Of a stretch of DNA of 41,444 nt, positions 8,666-15,651 are shown in pieces (the first letter of the stretch is position 1; every line of letters starts with the position of its first letter). A program made the position numbers and the translations under genes. This DNA comes from Labilibaculum sp. GTDB lineage: Bacteria; Bacteroidota; Bacteroidia; Bacteroidales; Marinifilaceae. The notes below the pieces were generated by a model, which was not told where the DNA came from, made no database searches, and saw nothing but the letters and a program-made list of their open reading frames with translations. Location of the stretch: NCBI GenBank assembly GCA_016760525.1, contig JAESUW010000004.1:1-41444 (forward strand). The letters are read 5' to 3'.

Positions 8666-8962
8666 ATGACAAGTAAAGAATACATATTATCAGAAATGAA
8701 ACGACACAAGGATATATTGTTGAATTTTCGTGTTGTTAAAGTTGGACTCTTTGGTTCATATGTAAGAGGACAGCAGTCTAATGAGAGTGATATTGATATT
8801 CTTATAGAATTTGAATCAGGGAAAGAAAATTTTGATAATTATATGTCTGTTTATGACCTGTTTGAAAATATTTTTAAAAATGAGAAGGTTGAGATTGTAA
8901 CAAAGAATGGACTGAGTCGATATATTGGGCCACAGATACTTAAAGAGGTAGCATATACATAA
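8666..8962 (+). CDS. MNT-family nucleotidyltransferase (antitoxin-like)
   Basis: I start this protein at the ATG at 8666 (98 residues). The in-frame extension back to 8558 has a non-conserved basic and hydrophobic leader. The minimal nucleotidyltransferase signature GSYVRGQQSNESDIDILIEF is complete: Gly30-Ser31, Arg34-Gly35, and the metal-binding Asp42 and Asp44. In the HEPN/MNT family the MNT protein neutralises its HEPN RNase partner by adding AMP to a tyrosine near the HEPN active site. Its stop codon overlaps the ancestral start of the following HEPN frame, as usual for this pair. The MNT gene looks intact although the HEPN partner is broken. Codon use is as AT-rich as the neighbours. Confidence 0.85.
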   Translation: MTSKEYILSEMKRHKDILLNFRVVKVGLFGSYVRGQQSNESDIDILIEFESGKENFDNYMSVYDLFENIFKNEKVEIVTKNGLSRYIGPQILKEVAYT

Positions 8963-9307
8963 AGACCCGATAGCATATTTGAAACATATTTTCGATGAAT
9001 GTAAATACATCAAATCCGTAATAACTCCTGAACTTGAAAAAGATGAGTTTTTAGAAAATGAGACTTTAAAAAGAGCTGTAATAAGAAGTCTTGAAATTAT
9101 TGGAGAAGCAACGAAAAAGATAACGGCTGACGTAAAATATTGTTGGAATTCAATTTCCTGGAGGAGTATGGTGGGAATGAGAGATAGGCTAATTCATGAC
9201 TATATTGGGAGTTAATTATTCTATATGTGTGGAATGTTGTAAAAAATAAAATTCCGGAATTGTACGATCAAATACAAAATGTAATAGAAGAAGAAACGAA
9301 TAAATAA
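8955..9307 (+). pseudogene. Broken HEPN-domain (DUF86-type) toxin gene
   Basis: The reading frame begins HKDPIAYLKHIFDEC and continues through IGEATKK and the HEPN RNase motif RDRLIH (Rx4-6H) to HDYIG. It then hits TAA at 9213. The remainder continues in the next frame as GVNYSI and in the third frame as VWNVVKNKIPELYDQIQNVI, ending at TAA 9305-9307. Two single-base insertions, an extra G in 9207-9209 and an extra T near 9226, would restore one HEPN protein of normal length. The expected ATG overlapping the MNT stop reads ATA (8955-8957); the nearest alternative start is TTG at 8979. The truncated ORF 8979-9215 still includes the RNase motif, so a short product cannot be excluded. A sequencing error is possible but would need two nearby indels. 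Confidence 0.8.
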
Positions 9308-9431
9308 AAAATGACAGGCAACACTTTGTATCAGTAACAGCAAAAGTGTGTAATCTGCTCAAACTTCATCACGATTCGACAGGAATATACTGTGCAATCT
9401 GCCCAGATTATACCATTTTCCACTGTGAAGA

Positions 9432-9463
9432 TTAGTTCGTTAGCTAAGTGGACTAATTTTTTT
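9432..9463 (+). terminator. Hairpin terminator after the MNT/HEPN locus
   Basis: TTAGTTC (9432-9438) pairs with GGACTAA (9450-9456), allowing one G-U pair. The central TTAGCTAA is itself palindromic, and a run of seven T follows. It would end plus-strand transcription from the MNT/HEPN pair. Confidence 0.55.
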
Positions 9464-9472
9464 GTGATCAGA

Positions 9473-9934
9473 TTAATTGCGAACCGTTAGCGTGTTTTTG
9501 TTTGACGAATAGGTGCAACTATATTTTTCTAATCCACAACTCGCCAAGGAATCATTAAAAGGCCATCCTCCTGTTAATAAACTAAATTTACTCTCACAAA
9601 CAGGACATTCTGCATAGGAGCCGTTTATTTCGACATGTTCTTCAGAATCTTTATCATTGGTGCAGCTTGCATCGAATACGGCAAATTCAGAAGTACTGGT
9701 TCTTACCACAATAAATCCATGCCCATTGTATCCTGTTGATGTACCTATTTCATCAAAATAAACGGCATTCCCTACTGAGTTTAAGTCACTGTAGAAGTTG
9801 AGATAAATAGTACCGCTTACATAGGAATAAGGGATTTCACAATCTTTATCAGTAGTGGTTGTGCACGAACAAAAAATTGTATTTAGCAGAAGGAAAAGAA
9901 AAAAATATAGTAAATTTGATTTGTTGCTTCTCAT
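9473..9934 (-). CDS. Rieske-fold lipoprotein with altered cluster ligands
   Basis: The 153-residue precursor has a lipoprotein signal ending FCSC (probable lipidated Cys24). The body matches a Bacteroidota family of small lipoproteins with a Rieske-like fold: a GFIVVRTSTSEFAVFDASC strand pair, an AECPVC turn, then SKFSLLTGGWPF and a C-terminal LEKYSCTY / TLTVRN pair of strands. A true Rieske site is CxH...CxxH. Here the corresponding positions read C91-T-N93 and C110-P-V-C113, so both histidines are missing. A 2Fe-2S cluster of Rieske type is unlikely; a disulfide, zinc or different Fe-S ligation is possible. Family assignment is from remembered pattern, not a search. The gene stands alone on the minus strand. 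Confidence 0.6.
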   Translation of the reverse strand: MRSNKSNLLYFFLFLLLNTIFCSCTTTTDKDCEIPYSYVSGTIYLNFYSDLNSVGNAVYFDEIGTSTGYNGHGFIVVRTSTSEFAVFDASCTNDKDSEEHVEINGSYAECPVCESKFSLLTGGWPFNDSLASCGLEKYSCTYSSNKNTLTVRN

Positions 9935-10032
9935 TATTAGTATAATTTACTCTTACGTAACGTAATTATTACTGATTTTAGTGTAATGCAAAGGCAAATT
10001 TAAGCTTTTTAATCAATTTTAATAGTATAGAT

Positions 10033-10545
10033 ATGGATGATGGTTGGGGAAATATAATCTACCTAATTGTAATAGCTTTTTTTGCTATTGTTAGTGCTTT
10101 AAAAAAAAAGAAGCGACCGGTAGCTGTTCAGCCACCTGATGATGGAGAGGTTTTGCAATACACCACATCAGAGCCATCAACTGGATTTGACTCAATTTTA
10201 GGAGACTTTATGGGCAATGAGATACCTAAACCTTCTGTTCAACCTATAGAAGATATAACTCCCGAACCAGCGGAAACAATGATGGAGGAATATGCAAGAT
10301 TGCAGAAGGAGAAGGCAGAGGCTCGCAGAGAGAAAGAGAAGTCTGTTTTATTAGAATTAAAATCAATTTATAGTGATGTTGATGATCAGAGTGAGCTGAA
10401 AGAGGATCAAAAAGATCAAAAAGATCAAAAAGATCAAGAAGATCAAGAAGATCAAGAAGATCAAGAGGATCAAGAGGATCAAGAAGAAATTGATTGGCGC
10501 CAAGCAATTATTTACAAGGAAATTTTAGATAGAAAGTATAATTAA
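10033..10545 (+). CDS. Hypothetical membrane-anchored protein with Asp-Gln-Lys/Glu repeats
   Basis: The 170-residue product has one N-terminal transmembrane helix (about residues 6-23, IIYLIVIAFFAIVSAL) followed by KKKKR, predicting a cytoplasmic tail. The tail is hydrophilic and probably disordered. It has a helical Glu/Lys/Arg segment (about 85-110), then nine tandem tripeptides (three DQK, six DQE), then a short conserved-looking end (IDWRQAIIYKEILDRKYN). I do not recognise a function. Similar short 'TM plus charged tail' proteins with an IxWxxAxIxxEIL ending occur in Bacteroidota. It is 176 bp upstream of greA on the same strand, but greA seems to have its own promoter. Confidence 0.75.
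   Translation: MDDGWGNIIYLIVIAFFAIVSALKKKKRPVAVQPPDDGEVLQYTTSEPSTGFDSILGDFMGNEIPKPSVQPIEDITPEPAETMMEEYARLQKEKAEARREKEKSVLLELKSIYSDVDDQSELKEDQKDQKDQKDQEDQEDQEDQEDQEDQEEIDWRQAIIYKEILDRKYN
10405..10485 (+). repeat. In-frame 9-bp tandem repeat, nine units
   Basis: Nine consecutive 9-bp units run without interruption: three GATCAAAAA, three GATCAAGAA, two GATCAAGAG and a final GATCAAGAA. Because the unit is a multiple of three, changes in copy number would lengthen or shorten the encoded Asp-Gln-Lys/Glu tract without breaking the frame. Confidence 0.95.
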
Positions 10546-10615
10546 CGTAAAAAAAGTATACTTTTATTGGTTCCTGTTATTTACGGCAGGAAAGGATGAT
10601 ATTATGCGAAATTTG

Positions 10616-10721
10616 TATATTTGCATCCGGAAGAGTTTCGAATTGTCGAAATTCTTTTTGTTTTTTAGATCGTAGTCGATCAAATAGATTAGAATTATAA
10701 GAATTTAAATAGGAGGATATT
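10616..10721 (+). promoter_or_regulatory. greA promoter, leader hairpins and strong Shine-Dalgarno
   Basis: TATATTTG (10616-10623) is a good -7 box. The leader then contains two small perfect inverted repeats: TTTCGA-ATTG-TCGAAA and GATCG-TAGT-CGATC. Just before the start codon is AGGAGG, five bases from ATG, a canonical Shine-Dalgarno sequence that is unusual in Bacteroidota and fixes the greA start at 10722. Confidence 0.6.
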
Positions 10722-11195
10722 ATGTCTGGTTATGCATATGTAACAGCCGAAGGACTAAAAAAACTAAGAGCAGAAGTGGAACATCTTGAAAGGATTGAGC
10801 GTCCCAATATTTCCAAACAAATTGGTGAAGCAATCGATAAAGGTGATTTGTCGGAAAATGCAGAATACGATGCGGCCAAAGAAGCACAAGGATTATTGGA
10901 GGCTAAAATTTCACGATTAAGGGGTATTCTTGCTAATAGTCGTGTAATTGATGAGACCAAAATTGACACTTCTAAAGTGCAGATGATGAATAAGGTTACC
11001 ATTAAGAATCAAAAAAATGGAGCTGTAATGACTTATATTTTGGTGTCGGAAACCGAAGCTGATTTTAAGCAAGGAAAACTATCAATAAACACTCCAATTG
11101 CTAAAGGATTAATTGGTAAGGTTGTTGGTGATGTTGTTGAAATACAGGTCCCTAATGGATTAATTCCATTCGAGATTGTTGATATTTCAATGTAA
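10722..11195 (+). CDS. greA: Transcription elongation factor GreA
   Basis: This 157-residue protein has the standard two domains. The N-terminal coiled-coil hairpin (about 1-78) carries the acidic tip in KGDLSENAEYDAAKEAQ, whose Asp and Glu position the catalytic Mg2+ of RNA polymerase. A C-terminal FKBP-like domain (about 80-157) follows, with TYILVSETEADFKQGKLS and SPIA-type GLIGKVVGD. It rescues backtracked RNA polymerase by stimulating transcript cleavage. The length is normal. The start codon is supported by a strong AGGAGG. The HIT gene starts 33 bp after its stop, suggesting an operon. Confidence 0.96.
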   Translation: MSGYAYVTAEGLKKLRAEVEHLERIERPNISKQIGEAIDKGDLSENAEYDAAKEAQGLLEAKISRLRGILANSRVIDETKIDTSKVQMMNKVTIKNQKNGAVMTYILVSETEADFKQGKLSINTPIAKGLIGKVVGDVVEIQVPNGLIPFEIVDISM

Positions 11196-11228
11196 TTGCA
11201 CGATTATAAAATTAGAAAAATACGAAAT

Positions 11229-11624
11229 ATGGCTTCAATTTTCACAAGAATAATAAATGGCGAAATTCCTTGCCACAAAATAGCTGAAGATGAAAACTAT
11301 TTTGCCTTTTTGGATATAAGTCCATTGGCACTTGGTCATACTTTGGTGATTCCAAAACAAGAGGTTGATTACATTTTTGATCTGGAAGATGATGTATTAA
11401 GTGGATTAAATATTTTTGCTAAGCGTGTAGCTAAGGCTGTTGAAAAGGCCATTGTGTGTAAGCGAATAGGAGTTGCTGTTATTGGCATAGAGGTTCCTCA
11501 TACTCATATTCACTTAGTACCATTAAATAATATTGGTGATTTAAATTTTGCGAATCCGAAATTGGAAGTTGCATCTGAAGAATTAGCAGCAATTGCCGAT
11601 AAAATCAGAGCAAATTTTAAGTAG
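11229..11624 (+). CDS. HIT family nucleotide hydrolase
   Basis: I place the start at the ATG at 11229 (131 residues, MASIFTRIINGEIPCHKIAE), where family members begin; the frame is open back to the greA stop but that extension is not conserved. The histidine triad is HTHIHLVPL (HxHxHxx), the nucleotide-binding and catalytic motif of HIT hydrolases. FLDISPLALGHTLVIPK is typical of the Hint/protein-kinase-C-inhibitor branch, which hydrolyses AMP-lysine or adenosine phosphoramidates. One oddity is Ile-Glu-Val-Pro in place of the usual glycine-rich NxGxxAGQxVxHxHxH segment, so the loop before the triad is altered (VAVIGIEVPHTHIH). It follows greA closely and ends before a structured intergenic element and terminator. 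Confidence 0.9.
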   Translation: MASIFTRIINGEIPCHKIAEDENYFAFLDISPLALGHTLVIPKQEVDYIFDLEDDVLSGLNIFAKRVAKAVEKAIVCKRIGVAVIGIEVPHTHIHLVPLNNIGDLNFANPKLEVASEELAAIADKIRANFK

Positions 11625-11644
11625 AACAATTTATTTTTATAGAT

Positions 11645-11761
11645 ATGAAACGTCCATGCCAAAGCGATTTTGACACACAGGGAGATGAATATCTCAGCAT
11701 GGTAAGTTCTCCCGAAACAAGTTCGGGACAGGCTATATGGCAACTGCAAAACAAATTATAA
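11645..11761 (+). other. Structured intergenic element with a 38-codon ORF (possible small RNA or leader)
   Basis: Three successive stems can be drawn. CCATGC (11654-11659) pairs with GCATGG (11697-11702), enclosing GAGAT/ATCTC (11682-11686 with 11691-11695). Next is the palindrome TCCCGAA-ACAAG-TTCGGGA (11709-11727). The rho-independent terminator at 11771-11797 follows directly. The same stretch holds an ORF from ATG 11645 to TAA 11759 (38 residues, beginning MKRPCQSDFDTQGDEY). I cannot tell whether the RNA, the peptide or neither matters. The TCCCGAA palindrome resembles repetitive extragenic palindromes and may be an insertion. Confidence 0.35.
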
Positions 11762-11768
11762 TCATATG

Positions 11769-11798
11769 AAAGTCACTTTATAAGTGGCTTTTTTTTTA
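11769..11798 (+). terminator. Rho-independent terminator of the greA-HIT unit
   Basis: AGTCACTT (11771-11778) pairs with AAGTGGCT (11782-11789) with one G-U pair, and a run of T follows to 11797. It overlaps the last bases of ruvC, which converges from the other strand. Confidence 0.85.
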
Positions 11799-12347
11799 TT
11801 TAACCCGATCTGGATTCTTCTTAACAAAATCGGACCAGGAAGTTGATTTTCCTTTGGAGATAATTGCATTTCCTTGAAAAAAATGACACATCGCAATAGC
11901 GATAGCATCTGTTTCGTCTGAGTTTTGCGGGAATTCCTTTAGGTTAAAGAAACGCTGAAGAATGGTTGCCATTTGTTCTTTTGAGGCAAGTCCAGTACCC
12001 GTAATTGCAAGTTTTATTTTTTTTGGAGCATACTCAAAAATGGGAATGTTTCGATGTAATGCTGCCGATATGGCAACACCTTGCGCCCGTCCTAATTTCA
12101 GCATTGATTGAACATTCTTGCCAAAAAACTGAGACTCAATGGCCAGTTCATCAGGTTTGTATTCATCAATTACTTGCAGAGTACGTTGAAAAATTTTCTG
12201 GAGTTTAATGTAAGGATCTGTAATCTTTTTGAGATTTAAGACACCCGAAACCATGATTTGTGGTTTTTTGTCTACAATTCTAATTAGTCCATAGCCCATT
12301 AAATTTGTGCCAGGATCGATTCCCATAATTATTCTGTCGTTACTCAA
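11796..12347 (-). CDS. ruvC: Holliday junction endonuclease RuvC
   Basis: This 183-residue RNase H-fold nuclease cuts Holliday junctions symmetrically together with RuvAB. All four acidic catalytic residues are visible: Asp11 in MGIDPGT, Glu71 in LAIESQFFGKN, and Asp144 and Asp147 in SDETDAIAIAMCH. The family-typical LKLGRAQGVA and TGTGLASKEQM segments are also present. The length is normal. The first 8 bp overlap the end of the upstream EamA transporter gene, so translational coupling is likely. Confidence 0.96.
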   Translation of the reverse strand: MSNDRIIMGIDPGTNLMGYGLIRIVDKKPQIMVSGVLNLKKITDPYIKLQKIFQRTLQVIDEYKPDELAIESQFFGKNVQSMLKLGRAQGVAISAALHRNIPIFEYAPKKIKLAITGTGLASKEQMATILQRFFNLKEFPQNSDETDAIAIAMCHFFQGNAIISKGKSTSWSDFVKKNPDRVK

Positions 12348-13233
12348 TTGAATTGGATTTTTTAATGAATTTTTGCAAAATTATTCCTAAAATAATAAGA
12401 ACCAGACCTGCAAAAGTACTAAGATAGATAGATTCTCCGATAATAAGATGTACAAATAGCAGGGAAACAAATGGGCTCAGAAAAACCAGATTGCTTATCT
12501 TATCTGTAGAACTAGTAATTTTTAAAGCTTTCAACCAAAATACAAAGGCAATTCCACATTCAACCACTCCGATATAAACAGCGGCTAAAATACTTTTGTT
12601 ATCAGGCATTTGAAAGTCTGAAAACAGCAATATAGATATCAGAATGTATAAAAAACCGAATACAAAGTTAAGAAATAGCTTTTGCTTTTCTTCACGATGA
12701 TCGCGAACATTAAATATCCAAAAAAGCGCCCAAAACAAAGAGCTTGATAGAGCTAATAGTACTCCATATGTATTTGGGGTTTCAATGGATGTAAATGAAC
12801 CTTTGTTAGCGATAATCAAAACGCCCGAAAAGCTAACAAATATACACAAGAGATTCTTCCATCCAATTTTTTGTTTTAATAATGGAATTGAAAGCAGAAC
12901 CAAAGTTATTGGCCAGATATAGTTCAAACTCAATGCAAATTGTGCCGGTAGTATCGAATAGGCTTTTAAAAGCACTAAATAGTAAAGAAATGGATTTATA
13001 AATCCCAATCCTGCTGATCGAATATAATCATTTTTGCTGCCGGTAAAAACTTTCTTCAATTGAGAAGTAAACAAAAGCAAGCTTCCCAAAAAAAGCATGG
13101 CAACTCCTGATGAGATCAGCAGAAGGTGAAGAAAATCCATCCCTCTCAATGCAATTTTAAATGCTGTGGCCACAGTAGACCAGCAAAGAATTGCAGATAG
13201 AGCGAAAATGTATGCTTTCTTTTGAGTATTCAA
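12340..13233 (-). CDS. EamA/DMT family transporter
   Basis: The 297-residue membrane protein has about ten hydrophobic segments arranged as two repeats of five, the architecture of EamA (drug/metabolite transporter) exporters. The N-terminal WSTVATAFKIALRG and the second-repeat motifs GVLLALSSSLFWALFWIFNV and YIGVVECGIAFVFWLKAL fit the family. Substrate cannot be inferred. The gene overlaps ruvC by 8 bp and starts 10 bp after the DUF4286 gene, so DUF4286-EamA-ruvC probably form one operon. Confidence 0.88.
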   Translation of the reverse strand: MNTQKKAYIFALSAILCWSTVATAFKIALRGMDFLHLLLISSGVAMLFLGSLLLFTSQLKKVFTGSKNDYIRSAGLGFINPFLYYLVLLKAYSILPAQFALSLNYIWPITLVLLSIPLLKQKIGWKNLLCIFVSFSGVLIIANKGSFTSIETPNTYGVLLALSSSLFWALFWIFNVRDHREEKQKLFLNFVFGFLYILISILLFSDFQMPDNKSILAAVYIGVVECGIAFVFWLKALKITSSTDKISNLVFLSPFVSLLFVHLIIGESIYLSTFAGLVLIILGIILQKFIKKSNSIE

Positions 13234-13243
13234 ATTTTAGGAG

Positions 13244-13546
13244 TTAAGCTTCTTCTAACAAGGATGAAAAACTCATAACCTGATTTCTGTATTTTGCATC
13301 AAAAACGGCTTTTACTTTTTGCTCAAAACGAGTATTATATTTGGTGAATTGTTCTTTGTTTTTAAATAAAAGTTGAAGAGAATAGGTCAATCCTTCATCT
13401 TCGGTTGCAACCATTACCTTGCAAAAATAACTTGTAGAAAAAGTTCCGGTTTCTTTTAGTAAAGGAATAAATTTTATTTTCATCCATTCACAAAAATCCT
13501 TCTCCATAGAATTTTCAATCAAATAGCTTGTATTGTAGATAATCAT
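13244..13546 (-). CDS. DUF4286 family protein
   Basis: This 100-residue cytoplasmic protein begins MIIYNTSYLIENSMEKDFCEW and matches the short Bacteroidota family DUF4286, probably a ferredoxin-like alpha/beta (dimeric barrel) fold. Family function is unknown. Conserved-looking features are the N-terminal beta-strand with Tyr/Asn, the WMKIKFIPLLKETG helix, and the FGxKxxxF-like end (KAVFDAKYRNQVMSFSSLLEE). It is the first gene of a probable three-gene operon with the EamA transporter and ruvC; the association says little about its job. Confidence 0.75.
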   Translation of the reverse strand: MIIYNTSYLIENSMEKDFCEWMKIKFIPLLKETGTFSTSYFCKVMVATEDEGLTYSLQLLFKNKEQFTKYNTRFEQKVKAVFDAKYRNQVMSFSSLLEEA

Positions 13547-13744
13547 TGCTTGTGTTCTTTAGTTTTGGCAAAGGTATTTAGAAACTGTTTAAAATTTTAT
13601 CCTTTCGCTTTTTTTTAAGCCTAAAACCTCATAATTACGTTAAATTATCTTTAAATAGAACCACTATTCGTATCAAATTTGCCTTATTCTGAGTTTTTTC
13701 TTTGATAAAAATTTCTAAAATAAATTTAAACAGCATCTTAAATT

Positions 13745-15562
13745 TTAATTCCTAAGCTCACTTAATTTTTTGCGGGCTTCAATTGAGTAAATACTATCTG
13801 GGTATTCAATGACCAGGCTTTTGTAATTCTCCATCGCTTTTTCTGCCTTGTTTGCCTTTTCGAGTAAGGATCCTCGCTCAAATAAAGCCTTAGGAGCCAA
13901 TATTTCGTAAGGATGTTCTTCAATAATTTTGGATAAAGACAGAATTGCTTGTTCTGTTTTATTTCCCTCGTTGTAGATTTCAAATTTTAGGAAATAAACT
14001 TCATCTGTCAGTGAATGCCCCGGATAATTTTTAAGCAATTCATCTAACTTAAGAATAGCTAAAGAATCCTTTCTTTGATACACTAGAAATTCAGCTTCTG
14101 CAAAAGTTTTCATTGCCGTGTAGCTTGTGTCCAGGGTCGTATTGTCACTTATTAATTGAGACAGAGAAATTGCATCGTTAGCAATTAGTTTTGATGTGCT
14201 GCCTTTTATCGCATCAAGTTGAGCTTTTGCCCATTTTAATTCGCCCATAAAGTAGGATACTTTGGCTTTCTTAAATTTGGCTTCGAAGCCGGTAGAATTA
14301 TTTTTGTTTGATTTCTCTATTTGCGAATACAATAAAATAGCATCCCATTTTTCGTTTGAAAATAGCTTTATATCTGCTAGTTCAAGTTTTAGTTTTGACT
14401 TGTTTTGTAGATTTATACCTGAAGTTCCTAATGCCTTTTCCAACAACTTTATTGATTCCGCTGAATTATTCAATTGAAAAGAATTGATATGAGTGTATTG
14501 AATTAACACATTACTGGTTATGGCTGCATTATTCTTTTCCGTAAAGAATTTTTGATATTGTTCTGAAAGCTCGATCCATTCCAGTTTAGAGGTCAGCTTT
14601 TGTTTTTGGAGCATTAAATATCCTGTTTCCAAATTTCCCATACGGGCATTTATATAATTAGGCGATGCAGATCCTTTATCCAGAACATATTGGTAGCATT
14701 TAAGAGCTGTATCGAAATCATCATTAGTCCTTGATGCAATAGCTAATGAGAGCAATCGAAATCCATCCTCTTTGCCAATTAAATCTATCGATCTTGCTTG
14801 AGTAAATGCTGCTTTAAACTGCTTTTTCTGCATAAAATACCACTGCAGCAATTTCTTAAATGTTAGATTTTCGGTCTCTGTTTGTATTTTTTGTAATAAT
14901 TGATTTTTCAGAATAGGATCTAAACTTGAATTGATATCTTGAAAGAGCGCAGACTGCATACGGTTTTGCACCAATTTTAATTGTGTTGGATCAATAGAGA
15001 GTGCAAGTAGATATTCCGAAACCATCTTTTCAAAATCTTTCTGCGATAGAAAAATAGTAGCTATTTCCAGATGGAAGAGATGCTTTTGATTAATTAGTAT
15101 TCGACCTTTTTGGTAAGTTTTAACGGCAAATTCATATTCTCGTTTGCTGATGAATGCATTTGCGATATTGTTAATTTCACTTTTAACAGGAATTAGTTGA
15201 TCTAAAACTTTATTGTATTGTTCTAAACTTTTTTCATTTTCTCCAGCTGTTTTGTATACATATCCCAGATGAATTAAAAAGCTTCTGTCGTCAGGATTTT
15301 TTTTTATTTCCTTTTTAATTACTTTTTCGGCTTCCTTAAAATTTTCCAGATGAATTAAACAATCAATATAGTAGTTGAAATAGGTTCTTGATCGGGTATA
15401 TTTGTGCAGATTATAGAATATGGAAGATGCCGGCCTGTATTCTTTATCACGAAAGTAGCGAAAAGCCAACTGACTTTCAGTTTGGATATTTTTTTGCGAA
15501 TAGGCGTATTCAGTTCCTAAAAAGGAAATCAGAATAAGAATGCTTACTATGAATTTTTTCAA
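13745..15562 (-). CDS. Secreted TPR-repeat protein
   Basis: The 605-residue precursor starts with a signal peptide (MKKFIVSILILISFLGTEYAYS) and continues as tandem helical hairpins of tetratricopeptide type from about residue 30 to the end. Clear TPR units include SFLIHLGYVYKTAGENEKSL, NNIANAFISKREYEFAVKTY and ALFERGSLLEKANKAEKAME. It should be periplasmic or outer-membrane associated and act as a protein-protein scaffold. The last third resembles the YbgF/BamD-type TPR with KLDELLKNYPGHSLTDEVYFLK. No enzymatic domain is seen. It lies between DUF4286 and serS on the same strand, separated from serS by a strong terminator. Confidence 0.85.
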   Translation of the reverse strand: MKKFIVSILILISFLGTEYAYSQKNIQTESQLAFRYFRDKEYRPASSIFYNLHKYTRSRTYFNYYIDCLIHLENFKEAEKVIKKEIKKNPDDRSFLIHLGYVYKTAGENEKSLEQYNKVLDQLIPVKSEINNIANAFISKREYEFAVKTYQKGRILINQKHLFHLEIATIFLSQKDFEKMVSEYLLALSIDPTQLKLVQNRMQSALFQDINSSLDPILKNQLLQKIQTETENLTFKKLLQWYFMQKKQFKAAFTQARSIDLIGKEDGFRLLSLAIASRTNDDFDTALKCYQYVLDKGSASPNYINARMGNLETGYLMLQKQKLTSKLEWIELSEQYQKFFTEKNNAAITSNVLIQYTHINSFQLNNSAESIKLLEKALGTSGINLQNKSKLKLELADIKLFSNEKWDAILLYSQIEKSNKNNSTGFEAKFKKAKVSYFMGELKWAKAQLDAIKGSTSKLIANDAISLSQLISDNTTLDTSYTAMKTFAEAEFLVYQRKDSLAILKLDELLKNYPGHSLTDEVYFLKFEIYNEGNKTEQAILSLSKIIEEHPYEILAPKALFERGSLLEKANKAEKAMENYKSLVIEYPDSIYSIEARKKLSELRN

Positions 15563-15600
15563 AACAGTCTGTTTAAGAATAATACTCTACTCAAAAATAT

Positions 15601-15630
15601 AAAAAAAGCCCGGTTGTTTAGAACCGGGCC
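15601..15630 (-). terminator. Rho-independent terminator after serS
   Basis: A perfect 8-bp stem, GCCCGGTT (15608-15615) with AACCGGGC (15622-15629), has a 6-base loop. Read on the minus strand it is followed by seven T. It separates serS from the TPR gene. Confidence 0.93.
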
Positions 15631-15651
15631 ATAAAATTAAGTAAATATCTT

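Noticed and set aside
10405-10485. CRISPR-like array
   Set aside because: The 9-bp units are contiguous with no spacers and are coding.
10244-10507. Minus-strand ORF with a Leu-Asp repeat opposite the tandem repeat
   Set aside because: It is the antisense reading of the 9-bp repeat; it has no plausible start context and the plus-strand frame explains the sequence.
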